From Neocallimastix lanati (nom. inval.) (lineage: Eukaryota; Neocallimastigomycota; Neocallimastigomycetes; Neocallimastigales; Neocallimastigaceae), in NCBI GenBank assembly GCA_016946835.1, contig JACVTC010000071.1, positions 313,501-377,500 on the forward strand: DNA of 64,000 nucleotides, in the 5' to 3' direction. Both the position numbers and the translations under genes were made by a program. Every line of letters starts with the position of its first letter. The first letter of the stretch is position 1. The notes under the pieces are model-generated. The model saw only the letters and a list, made by a program, of their open reading frames with translations, was not told the origin of the DNA and searched no databases. Of the stretch, positions 38,006 through 50,179 are shown piece after piece.

Positions 38006-39779
38006 TAAAAATTTTGATTCATTCCATGGGCTAATGTTTCTGAACTTATGAAAATTTCTCTAAATCTTCTTTCTCTCCTTTCCCAATCCCCTGTGTACAT
38101 TAAAAAATAAAGCAGGTAATGTTCTAGTATTTCAAGAAGATCTTTTTGATTGTAATAATTGTGGTGGTATTTCCTTCATCAATGTAAGATTAAAGATTCT
38201 GTTAAAAATTGCTACTAAAAGAATTTTGAACTAATGCCTTTTTTCTCATTGGAATTATTAGACCGAAGCAATTTTGGTTTTAGAAGTAAAAAACAAAACA
38301 AAAAATATATATATATATTAGTTTATTTGCTTCCATTTGTGAAATTTACCAAAGAAGAAAATTTAATGATCAATTTACCTTTTCTTGATTTTCTTTGACT
38401 TCAAAAAAAAAAAGCTTATGATTCAGATCCAATCTATAATTTACTACTAAAACATAATAATATTGGTATTCGTGGTAAATTTCTTCTGTCATTATTCATT
38501 CATACCATACTTCGAAAGCTTGTGAAAACTTTAATGGTAAACTTTCAAAAGAATTTCCAATACATCATAATGATCGTCAAGGGTGTCCCTTATCACCTAT
38601 TTTACTTAATAACATATTTGATAAATGTAAGAGATACAGTGTGATTAATAAAAAAAAAGTGTTTATTTACTGATGATATGATTTTGTTGTCCCCTACAGA
38701 ATCTTCTCTTAAAAATCTTATTGAATAAATAAATAAAGATTAAAGTTTACAATAATTAGGGCTTTAAAAAAAAAATCTTAAAAATATTTTAAATAAAGCT
38801 TATGATTGGGATATCACAAATGAAATAACCTTTGGAATTAATAAATGTACTACATTTGTTATTAAGCCAAAGAACTTTATCCCTTCAAGACATTATGACA
38901 AATCCTACATTTAAGCTTGGCATAAACCATCTACTAAGCACTAATCAATATATAAATATTGGAACACCTTTTAATGAATTACTGGATTTAAAGCGTATTA
39001 TTGCTAAGATGAACAGTAAAATAAATTATACGGTTAACTATTTCTTTGGATTGTTAACCAATAGGAACATACCTTTCTACTTTAAAAACTCGTATTCTAG
39101 TTTCCTTTTGTCCTTAGTTCAGTTCTTTACTTTTGCATATTTACTAGAATCTAATAAAAAATACAATTGCATGATAATCCAATTTACTGGAGAGTATTAA
39201 ACATTACAGCAAATGATACATCAAGCACACCTGCATTGTTTTATGTTAACTGAATACTGTATCACAAATAATATGTCATACACTGAAAAAGCTAAAATTG
39301 CTTTTAATTAAAACTTGTTTTGGAGTTTTGGGTTTAAAAATAAGACTTCCAATACTATTATTTATAATATTTCTAAGGAACTATTTGTACCTCCTATGGG
39401 CTAGTTTTATGAATTAAGGCGATGATTCAATGATTTAAAATGTGGAAAGAGACTTCTTGCGTTATTTCTCAATTTAATCAAAAATATATCAACATTTTTA
39501 CATTATTTATGAACAGAAAAAAAAAAAAAAAGTACATAGATTAACAATACGCAAACACGATAATAAATTTCCTTGGAGAAATATGGAGGTTTTACTTGGA
39601 AACTGTTCATAATTCAAATATCCCTACAATTAGATCAATTAAATACAAGAAATCTAAATTTTTATTCTAAAAATTTTATTCAACGTCTTTTTCTAAAATA
39701 TTCACAATTTTCTCTTGGATTTTTTTTTATTGGATTGGACGAATTAAATAATATTATAATTATTAAATAAAATTTCTTA
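38006..39779 (+). mobile_element. LINE-D, strongly decayed
   Basis: RT motifs can still be read: NCGGISFINV (about 38155), KKAYDSDPIYN (38410), RQGCPLSPILLN (38575), TDDMILLSPTE (38668), FGINKCTTFVIKP (38835), NIGTPFNELLDLKRI (38955), and a far C-terminal YSQFSLGFFFI near 39700. Frame changes and stops are frequent, so this is an old copy. No clear tail or flanking duplication was found. A 59-bp LINE tail has inserted into it. Confidence 0.75.
38707..38785 (+). mobile_element. 59-bp LINE tail (type C) insertion with perfect 10-bp target duplication
   Basis: TCTTAAAAAT at 38707-38716 and 38776-38785 flanks 59 bp that match the end of LINE-C (ATAAATAAAGATTAAAGTTT, GGGCTTT, poly(A)). The LINE-D reading SSLKN resumes as LKNILNKAYDW immediately after it, which confirms an insertion. 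Confidence 0.85.
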
Positions 39780-41041
39780 TATTTAAATAAGAAAATTTAG
39801 TTTGTTATTTCAAATTTTTTATTTTATTTTATTTTATTATTTTTATTTTTTTTTTTATTTTATATTTTATTTTCCTATTTATTTTTTTATTTTTTATTTT
39901 TTATTTTTTTATACATTTATTTTAATATTTTTTATTCATTTATTTGTGTTTATACGCCACAAAGCGAAATGAAACTTAGCAAATATAAATTTTAATAAAA
40001 GGAAAAAACTATCATTCCTTATTCATATACTCTCTCTTCTATTTTTTTTTATATTAATATGGGCTAGATAATAAAGGGAAATTTTTAAAATATTTGAAAT
40101 AAATCTCAATATTTGTTTATTTACTAACTTTATTTATTTGATGCAAAAAGGCTTATTTTTTAAGAATACATTATTAAATGATATTTATACATACAAAATA
40201 CATTTGATGATTTGATGGATCATACATATTTCAATACATTAAATACATATTTTCATATATTTTCATATAAACTATATATAAAAGCTTACAAAAATAAAAA
40301 ATTTTGAAAACTATCATTCATAAACTATATTATTATAATATATTCTATTTATATATAATAAACTATATAATTTTAAAATTATGAAAGTTGTAAAAATAAA
40401 AATATTAATTAAAATGTTAATTAAATTATAAACTAAAAATACTTATTTTCTAACATTCCTCCCTAAATAAAGTATTACAAAAATTTTCGTTTACTAAGAA
40501 AATTTGCTATTTTTTATCTGTTGTAGTACAACCTAAATTTTCAAACATAACGAATCAAATTTGAAATAAAATTACACATTTGCATTAATTTTTGTTTTTT
40601 GATGAATTATTGATGAATTTTTATTATTAAAAAAAAATATTTTCATCATATTTTTATAATTTTCTCCAGTATTTTCGCCTAAATTATTTTTGTTTCCATT
40701 TTTGTCAATTTTATTTCTTAGACTATTATAATCAACATTTAAAATATTACTCGCATTATTGTTTTTCACATCAATGTTATTTATATTTTTAATTTTATCG
40801 GGTTGTCCACTGTCGTAATTACACAATTTATTATGCATAATCTCTCTGTAATTACTAAAATTTTTTAAGTTATTTTCATTATTGTTGTCATTATTTTCAG
40901 AATTTTAATCGACAAACTTACTCATATTTAAATATTGTTATATTGAATAATTATTATTTTTTGATAATTTTTATTATGAATAGTATTAAAATTTATAACA
41001 GATAAATAATCTTTGACAATATTTTGGATGTTCTTGTTCTT
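39780..41041. other. Low-complexity region without a supported gene
   Basis: AT-rich with short less-biased stretches. A GCGAAATG-containing stretch near 39955-39985 (reverse complement CATTTCGCTTTGTGGCGTAT) distantly recalls the MITE arms at 254-630. An Asn/Lys-rich 88-codon minus-strand frame (40572-40838) has no recognisable feature. Confidence 0.55.
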
Positions 41042-41340
41042 TTAGTTTTTTTCATTCAAACTTTCTAATAATTTATTCAGTTTATAGTTTGTTTTATTTA
41101 TTTTATCTAGAAATGATTCAATTAGTTCGGTATCTATTCTAATAATAATATATAAAAGAGGGACATACTTACCTGAAACCCTAACCACCATATTCCGTAA
41201 AAAACTATTGTGGAAAAAACCTGGAAAATGGTCATAGGGAAGGATCCGACCAGGAGCTTTATGTATGCTAGCCCACGGATTAATAACCAGGATAGAACTT
41301 GGTTCGATAATCAAGATTGAGGGGGAGTGTTAGCTGATTT
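41042..41340. other. GC-richer unassigned island, possible LTR-element remnant
   Basis: 41160-41335 is markedly less AT-biased than its surroundings. A purine run, GAGGGGGAG, lies directly before TGTTAGCTG (about 41329), the arrangement of a polypurine tract next to a Ty1/copia-type LTR start. No integrase, RT or protease sequence and no second LTR were found, so this is at most a fossil. A 90-codon minus-strand frame (41042-41314) covers the island and resembles nothing known to me. Confidence 0.25.
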
Positions 41341-41701
41341 GAAATTATGTGATATACATGAATCTAATATGCTACAAATGATGAATAGTTAAATACATAA
41401 ACGGCTCAATGTAATATTTACATTTAAGCATTTAAAAATAATGTTTAATTTCTGAAAAAACAAAATAAAAAGATAATAAAATTTATTAATCATAAATTTA
41501 AGTGTGTATTTGCTAAAATGTCAAGAACTTTTTAATTTAAAAGTATTTTCATGTATTTTTATACATAAAACTAAATTACATTATTTTATGTTAACATATT
41601 GATCACATGATATATAATTATTATAATAAAAAAGTTTATTTTTTTAAAAAAAAAACAATAAAATAAAATAAAAATAAAAATAATTTTATTTATAAAGAAA
41701 A

Positions 41702-41742
41702 TATCTACGGATGTGCAGCTGGGGAGAAATCCTGCTACGGTC

Positions 41743-41780
<38 letters not shown>
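41702..41780 (+). mobile_element. Possible retroposon 3' tail
   Basis: A short GC-rich stretch, ACGGATGTGCAGCTGGGGAG followed by AAATCCTGCTACGGTCGTT, leads straight into about 33 A. The ending loosely resembles LINE tail B (TGCCGTT plus A). It could be a SINE or LINE end; too short to classify. Confidence 0.4.
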
Positions 41781-42239
41781 AAGAAAATATATATTCTATT
41801 AGATTTAATTTTCAAATTTATCTAAAATAATTATTACTATAGTATACTATAGTAATAATATTAACAACATTAATATTAAAATATATATTAGATAACAATA
41901 AATAAAAATATAGGTCAATAAAAAAAATTTAATCAACACTAACGAAACTAATAAAAGAAATAGATAACAATAGTAATTCTAATATTTTCGTTAATTTTCA
42001 TAAGATAGAACAATTAAAATTTAAAAATTTAAATGTATTTTTTATTGAATAATATATATATATTTTTTCTGTCAACAAAATAGTAGAAACATGATATATT
42101 ATACTATACCAAAAACAAACAATAATTATACTACTGGTACTAGTAATACTAATATTATTAATATATAAGAATTTTTTTTTTTTTAAAATTTATAAATTTC
42201 AATAATAGGAACAAATTTAGTTATATAATATGGAATAAT

Positions 42240-42470
42240 TTTTAAATCATCTTCACCATTCCGATAACCCTTTACTCAACTATTACCAAGATTCTTTAAA
42301 TAAAGAATCTAATATTAGCAAAGAAATTTCTTCATCTGAAACTCATAAAAAAAAAAAAAAAGATCATCTGGATGATAAAATAGAACTGAAGATAGAAAAA
42401 AAAAAAAAAAAAACATCAGTGCCGGTAATAAGAAAATATTTGAATTTCTTGATAATTAAAATTTTAAAAT
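42240..42470 (+). pseudogene. Coding-like scrap, Lys-rich, unassigned
   Basis: One frame reads FLNHLHHSDNPLLNYYQDSL and on to SSSETHKKKKKDHLDDKIE and SVPVIRK, with less AT-biased codons than the surroundings. It has no start codon context, is preceded by a stop, and no splice-joined continuation was found. It may be a relic exon or part of an old mobile element. Confidence 0.3.
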
Positions 42471-42700
42471 GATAGCATTGACTACCTTCTAATGGAACAA
42501 TAATATTAATCATATAATAATAGTAAAAAAAAATTCGGAATTTGAAAATTAATCGTTATAAATAATTTGTTAAAATTGAGAATAATATCAAATATTTCTA
42601 TCTAAAATCTATTATAAAATTTGATAAAATTTAAATTTTAATTTTAAAATAATTTATTTATTTATTTTTTTTTTTTTAAAAAATTACTATATATATATAT

Positions 42701-42745
<45 letters not shown>

Positions 42746-42754
42746 ATAATAATA

Positions 42755-42893
42755 CATAATACATAATACATAATAAATAATAAATAATTAAATAATAAAT
42801 AATTAAATAATAAATAATAAATAGTAAATAATAAATAATTAAATAATAAATAATAAATAATAAATAATAAATAATAAATAATAAATAATAAAT
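42755..42893. repeat. AATAAAT / AATTAAAT variant array
   Basis: Tandem TAATAAATAAT units with AATTAAATAA variants, after a poly(T) tract. Unit family is the same as the larger array at 1893-2151. Confidence 0.85.
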
Positions 42894-43128
42894 GGAAAAA
42901 TGATTTTATTTTGAAAATCACATATCAAAAAAAAAAATTTTTTTATATGTTAAAATGTTATTAAATATTTATATTAAATATAAAGATATAAATTTATAAA
43001 ACTGGAAAGATTGTTATGACTTTGGAATTTTAATTTTTAAGGAACTATAGGAACTCATAATATAGAACATATATTAAATAAGTAAAAAAAAATTAATAAT
43101 TATAATTAATAAAATGTAAATAGATAAA

Positions 43129-43316
<188 letters not shown>

Positions 43317-44361
43317 TATAATTTATGATTAAATGCAAATTTTTTCTTTTTTTTTTTTTTTGAATTTTAAAGGTTTTTATAAAATATTAATATTAAAATA
43401 TCTAAATTAGAAAATAATAAATAAAATAGAGGTTAAAAAAAAATTTTTTTTTTGAAGAATTAGCCACTAATTATATGAATAAATATCTAATATAAGAATA
43501 ATTTAAAAATAAAAAATTTAAAGGAATTTTTTAACGAATTTACTTCTGTTTACTATCAATATAATAGTAGAAAGATGACTTACTACAGCAAAACAATTCT
43601 ATAATAAAAATATAATACCAATGATAATCATATAAAATAATAAATAAAATTGTAATTATATATATTAATAATAATATTTATTTATTTACTTATTTTTTTT
43701 ATAAAGAAAATTTTAATTATTAAAAGAATTTTGATAAATGAATTTGGACTTTTTCAGTATATAATTAATTAAATAAAGAAAATATGATATATTATGATAT
43801 TTTCATTACACCTGTTAGTACCATAAAATATCACATTTTGTGTATATTTTAATTTCATTTTAATTTTATTATATTTAATTATTATAAAACTTTATTATTG
43901 TAATAATAAAATATATGATATATTATAATTATAATAATAAAATATACAATATATAAAAATAAATATAAGAATAAATAAAATATCTTTAAATAATTATTTA
44001 TCATTAATGATTTTACAAAAGCAACATTTTCATTATTTTACAATACTTTTATATATTTATTAATTATTGACAATTGTATTTAATTTCAATCAATAAAAAG
44101 ACTAATACATATCCAAATACTAATGGAAACTACAAAGTAATTATGAAAATTTTTTGAACTTTAATGAAATGATGTTTTTATATAACACGTGGAAATAATC
44201 AATCTAAATAATAAATATTTAATAGAAAAATTAATAAATTAAATATATATTATATATTTAAAGTTATATACTAATTATATATTTATATTAGTAGATAGAT
44301 ATATTTATTTTTATTTTATCTATTTATATATATATATATATTAAATAATAATTAAATTTAA

Positions 44362-44620
44362 TTATGATAAGGAGAGGTATTTATATTGATGTATATAGTC
44401 ATACTTTTTTTTTTCTTTGGCTTTTGTATTTTATGATAAGGAGGGGAATTATTATATATATATGTATAATTTAAAGATAAAATATATATATATGTATAAT
44501 TCAAAGATAAAGGAGGGGAATTATTATATATATATGTATAATTTAAAGTTAAAGGAGGGGAATTATTTTATATATATGTATAATTTAAAGATAAAAGAGG
44601 GTATTTATATGTATACTAAT
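44362..44620 (+). repeat. Minisatellite with GGAGGGGAATTATT core
   Basis: Copies of AAGGAGGGGAATTATT, an AT stretch, then TATGTATAATTTAAAGATAA occur with starts near 44439, 44511 and 44553. Diverged end units (GGAGAGGTATTTATA at about 44370; AGAGGGTATTTATA at about 44595) bracket the array. The 71-codon frame across it (repeated YIYMYNLKIKEG) is a by-product of the repeat. Confidence 0.85.
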
Positions 44621-45359
44621 TTATTTATTTGAAAAAAAATATACATTAAAAAAATAAATATTATGTTATTTTATGTTTATTTCTTTTGAGTTTCTTTTCT
44701 TTCTATTTTATTTTAGGTAATTGTTACAATAATTTGTTAATGTTATCAATTTAATGGTTAAAAAATATATATATATCAGTTAAAAACTTATTTTACAAAT
44801 ATTATTTGTTTAATTAATTATAAATACTCTAATAATTATAAAATACTAAATTATATACATCTATAAAGAAAAATATTTATAGAATATCAACTATAAATAT
44901 TAAAATGTGAATTTTTTTTTTCCTATAAATTATGCATTTATTTTTAATTCTACCAAAATTAGTAAAAAAAAAAGAAAGTATAATCTATTTAAATGAATTT
45001 TTATTTTTTATTTTTATTTTGAACTTATTAAATTATAAAATAAAGATATAAATTTGTGTACTTCATATGGATAAATTTTTTAAAGTTTTGATAATCTTAT
45101 CAATTAATTTTATTTATCAATTGTTTAATAATTAATAATTTTTTTTATCTTTTTTTTTTTTTTTTTTTTTTTTAAAATTGAAAAGTTTTTTAATTATTTT
45201 TTTTTTGGTTATTCATAAAAAAAAAAAAGGAGCTTTTTGAGATAATATTTATTTTATTTTATTTTATTTTATTTTAAATATATTTATTATTTTTATTTGT
45301 TGTTTTTGTTCATATTTAGGAATTATCATAAAAAATATAACAATAATTATATAGAATAA

Positions 45360-45393
<34 letters not shown>

Positions 45394-46947
45394 TATAATT
45401 AGATTTTAATATAAAGTGTCAATTATTTCAAATTGAATTATATATATATAATTACTATATATATATATTTATTTAATTATTTATTTAGGTCAATATTATC
45501 TTTAATATTTCATTTTAATTTTTTATTTTAATTCGCTTTTCCTCTTTTTTTTTTTTTTTTTTTTTTTTATATTTTATTATGAGATAAAGTTAATTAATGG
45601 CTTTTTTATAAACTATTTAAAAATAGATATAATAAGAAGAAAAAAATAATTTTTGTAGTTGCTTTATTTATTGTATTTAATATAATTAGAATATAGAATA
45701 TATAATATTGTAATATTATAAAATTAAAATAAAATATAGAATAAAAAAAAAATATTTCTATCCGGAATAATCAACTAACCATCATTAAAAGTCAAAAAAA
45801 AATTTTTTTGTATAAATGTTGATTATATTTTTCCAATACAATACATTTACATTTTAATACATTATATTTATATTATATATTAAGATATAATATAATATAA
45901 TATATTTTATTACATTAATCATATCTCAATAAAAAAAAAAAAAAAGATAAAAAAAATATGGATTATCAACTTCTTTTAAAGTTTATTATTATTAAATACT
46001 AAAACATAATATATTAGTAATTATTTTTGTCATATATAATTATATTTAAAAAAAAAAAAAAAATAAATATTAATGATATCATAATACTATAATGATATAT
46101 TAAAATTTAAAAAAAAAAATATATATATATATTTATAATTAATTTTTTTTAATTTTTTTTTTTTTATCTTCACGCTATACTCTATAACCTTTTTATAAAT
46201 ATATAGATGTAAGTAAAAGTGTGTATATAATTAAAAAAAGATAAATAAGTTAGATAAATATGTTAATTTTGTTTAAATAAAAATATGTTAATATTAAAGT
46301 TATCATTATTATTAATGAAGAAAAAATAAAAAAATAGATTATGGTATATATGTATATGTATATAAAGTTTATAAGAAGTTTAAAAAATTTTAAAGTAGTT
46401 CTTTAAAGAAATATTATTATAAACATTGAAAAAGTAATTTAATGTTTTTTTTATTTTTTTTTTCTTTTCTTTTTCATTTTATTTATTCTTTTTATTTATT
46501 TATACACTTGTTTGTAAATAATATATGAAAAGCTAAGCGATTAGATACAAATATAGGATAATAATTTTATGTTTTAAGAAAGTTTTATTTTATTTTATTT
46601 TAAAGGATAAATCAAAATACAATGTATATATTAATTAAAAAAAGTAGAAAGATAAAAAAAGAAAAAGAAATATAAAAATTTTATATATGTTATTGAAATG
46701 TTAAATTAATGTTAATAGTTCTTTGTATTTATATTTAAGTTTATTGTAATGAATAAATCAATAAATGCTTAAAATTTTTAATATTGAAAAATAAATATTT
46801 TTTATTTTATTAAGCTGAAAAATTTAAAAAATTATGCGTGTGGTTTATAAAATTAATTAATAAAAATATAAAAAAAAAAATAAAATAAAATAAAATAAAA
46901 TGCTTTCTAATAAAATATTTTAATTTATTAATGAAATTTATAGAAAG

Positions 46948-47326
46948 ATGAGTACCCAAAACGAAAGAGTTTCCACTATGTTGGAATCTGTTTGTCATCC
47001 AAATATAAGAAATATTACACTTCCAAAACATGAAGATGGAAAACAATATTATCCACACGAAATTTTTGGACAAAATGTTTTCAGTCTTAGTGTAATGGAA
47101 AAAACTTTACCAAAGTCTGTATTCCAAAAATTCCGTCAACAACAAAGAGGTAATTAATACTATTAAATAATTATTAATATTATTTTAATTTATGATATAT
47201 ATATTTAAATAAAGAAAAATAAAATAAGATATGTTATGAATTATTTAATATATTTAAATATTTTTTATTGTAAATATATATAATATTTTAAAAAATTTGA
47301 AATAATTATTAATTTTTATTGAATAA

Positions 47327-47357
<31 letters not shown>

Positions 47358-49474
47358 TAATTAATATTGTGTTTTTATGATATGTTTATAATAATCATTC
47401 AAATATTAAAGGAAGAACTAGTTTAGATCGTGCTACTGCTGATGCAATTGCTCATGCTGTCAGAGTTTGGGCTATGGACCATGGAGCTACTCATTATACT
47501 CACTGGTTCCAACCACAAACTGATACTACTGCTGAAAAGCATGATTCTTTCTTAAATTTAAAGACTAGTATTGTTAACGGTATTGAAACCACAGTTGCTA
47601 TTGATTCTTTCTCTGGTAGTCAACTTTTACAAGCAGAACCAGATGCCTCTTCTTTCCCACATGGTAGTATTAGAAGTACTTTTGAAGCTCGTGGTTACAC
47701 AGTATGGGATACCACATCTCCATTATTTATTCAAGATGGTCCACATGGTACAGCTGTTCTTTATATTCCTTGTGTCTTCATTTCATACAATGGTGAAGCT
47801 CTTGATGAAAAGACTGTTCTTTTACGTTCTAATGAAGCTATATCTAATGCTTCTGTACGTCTTTTACATATGATCGGTGATACCGAAGTTAGAACTGTTC
47901 ATACTTCTTTAGGTGTTGAACAAGAATTCTTTTTAATTGATCGTGGTCTTTACTCTCTTCGTCCAGATTTAAAGATTTGTGGTAGAACTTTAATTGGTTC
48001 TGTTCCTCCAAAGCATCAACAATTAGATGATCACTACTTTGGTCAAATTCCATCTCGTGTATTAGCTACTATTGCTGAAACTGAAGTTGAATTATATAAG
48101 CTTGGTGTACCAATGAAGACTCGTCATAATGAAGTAGCTCCAGCTCAATTTGAAATGGCTCCAATTTTCGAAGAATCTGCAGTTGCTGTTGATCATAACC
48201 TTTTAACTATGCAAGTTTTACATCGTGTTGCTCATCGTCACAAGTTAAAGTGTCTTTTCCATGAAAAGCCATTCAAGGGTATTAATGGTTCTGGTAAGCA
48301 CTGTAACTGGTCTCTTAGTACTGATGCTGGTGAAAATCTTTTAGACCCATCTGTTAAACCAGAAAGTAACCCACGTTTCCTTTTATTCTTTATTGCTACT
48401 ATTTATGCTGTTTATAGACATGGTAGTCTCTTACGTGCTGGTATTGCAACTTCTAGTAATGAACATCGTCTTGGTGCTAATGAAGCTCCACCAGGTATTG
48501 TTTCTGTTTTCCTTGGTGATCAACTTGATGAAGTTTTAAATGCTGTTGAAGAACAACGTGAACTTAAGTCATTTTCTCAACATCAAATTCAATCTGTTAA
48601 GGTTGGTGGTACCGTTCTTGATCTTAAGGTTGCTACTTTACCACCAATTTCTCGTGATCTTACCGATCGTAACCGTACTTCTCCATTTGCTTTTACCGGT
48701 AACAAATTTGAATTCCGTGCTGTTGGTTCTAAGCAATCACCATCATTCCCAGTTACTTTACTTAATGCTGCTGTTACTGAGGCTCTTATTGAAATTACTA
48801 ATGTCTTAGAAGAAATTAAAGGTAACAAGCCAAAGGCTTCTCTTGAAGATGTTCTTACTGTTGTTCGTATGTATATTAAGAAGAGTAAACCAATTCGTTT
48901 CGAAGGTGATAACTATTCTCAAGAATGGGTTGAAGAAGCTGCTAAGAGAGGTATTGAAAATATTACTTCATGTCCAGAAGCTTTCAAGAAGATTTTAGAA
49001 CATCAAAAATTATTAACTGAAACTGTTCCAATTTTAACTATGGCTGAACTTCACTGTCGTTACCAAGTTATGGTTGAAAGATATGTTAAGGATTTAGTGA
49101 TTGAAGGTAACACTTTAAAGACTATGATTAATCAATACATTCTTCCATCTGCTTTTGATTATAGAAAAGAAATTGCTTCTTCCTTAGTTTCACTTAAGAG
49201 TTTAGGTATAGATATTGAAAATGTTCCAGAAAAGAAGGTTCTTGATGATCTTGGTAAGGATACTGTTGAACTTGTTAAACTTAATGAAAAACTTTGTGAA
49301 ACCCTTGATAAGATTGTTAAGATTTCTGATTTAGAAGAAGCTGCTGTTGTTGCACATAATGAAATTTTCACTTTGTGCGAAGAAATTCGTCCATATACTG
49401 ATGATATTGAAAATAAGGTTGCCAGTAAGAATTGGAATTTACCAAAATACAGCGAATTATTATTCTCACATTAA
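46948..49474 (+). CDS. Glutamine synthetase, type III (GlnN family), 2 exons
   Basis: Makes glutamine from glutamate and ammonia with ATP. Exons are 46948-47149 and 47412-49474, with the 262-bp GT-AG intron splitting a Gly codon; 754 residues, in the 700-750 range of GSIII and much longer than the about 350 of ordinary eukaryotic GSII. GSIII hallmarks: FGQNVFSLSVMEKTLP near the start, WAMDHGATHYTHWFQP (about 88-103), the glutamate/metal segment NEVAPAQFEMAPIFEE (about 304-319), KGINGSGKHCNWSL (about 354-367), and NEHRLGANEAPPG (about 416-428). The C-terminal helical extension typical of GSIII is present. Codons are strongly optimised (AAG, AAC, GGT, CGT). The start is supported by an alignment-like N-terminus and AT-only sequence upstream. 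No targeting peptide seen, so probably cytosolic. Confidence 0.95.
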
Positions 49475-49718
49475 ATTATTATTTTTCATATTAATTAATT
49501 TCATAAATATATATTATTTTTTAAAAAAAAAAAAAGTTAATAAAAATTTAATATAAATATTTATATATTTGAAAGCTATAAAATTTAGTTTTTAAAAAGC
49601 AAAAAAAAAAAAAAAAAAAAAAAAGTAATTATGATAATAATAGAATAATCAAAAAGATCTTTTTTTTTTTTAAAATAAAAAATAAAAAAAAAAAAATTTT
49701 GCAGAAAAAAAAAAAAAG

Positions 49719-49751
<33 letters not shown>

Positions 49752-49942
49752 AAATGAAAGAAAACGAACAATCAAACAAGCAAATAAAAAAAAAAAAAAT
49801 GTAATAAGAACTAATAATAGTGTAAAAGTAATTTTTTTATTTTTATTTTTTTATTTTTTTTTTTATTTTTTTTTTTATTTTTAGGGAAAATAAAATAAGA
49901 ACAAAAAAAAGAAAACATTAAATTAACCAAATTTACATTATA

Positions 49943-49995
<53 letters not shown>

Positions 49996-50179
49996 ATTAA
50001 TATTAATAAAAAAATATAATAGTAAACATATTTAAATATGTATTCTTGATTATTGTTTTAATTTATATTAATATTTTATTATTAAATTATATATTAATAT
50101 AACCTTATGATTATGTGTATTTTATTTTATTTTTATTTTTATTTTTTTTTTTAAATGAATAAATTTTATTTTTTTTTTT
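49475..50179. other. Low-complexity spacer
   Basis: Runs of A and T, including an A-rich stretch at about 49690-49750, and an (AAAT)n array near 49947-49994. No gene seen. Confidence 0.7.

Noticed and set aside
41270-41330. GGTTCGATAATC resembling a tRNA T-loop
   Set aside because: The would-be T stem does not pair properly and no anticodon arm or acceptor stem could be placed around it.
44417-44632. 71-codon frame with repeated YIYMYNLK
   Set aside because: A by-product of the minisatellite: unit length drives the period and nothing resembling a start or regulatory context was seen.
46810-47073. Minus-strand frame overlapping GS exon 1
   Set aside because: Antisense of a conserved GSIII exon; the hydrophobic end is poly(A/T) translated.
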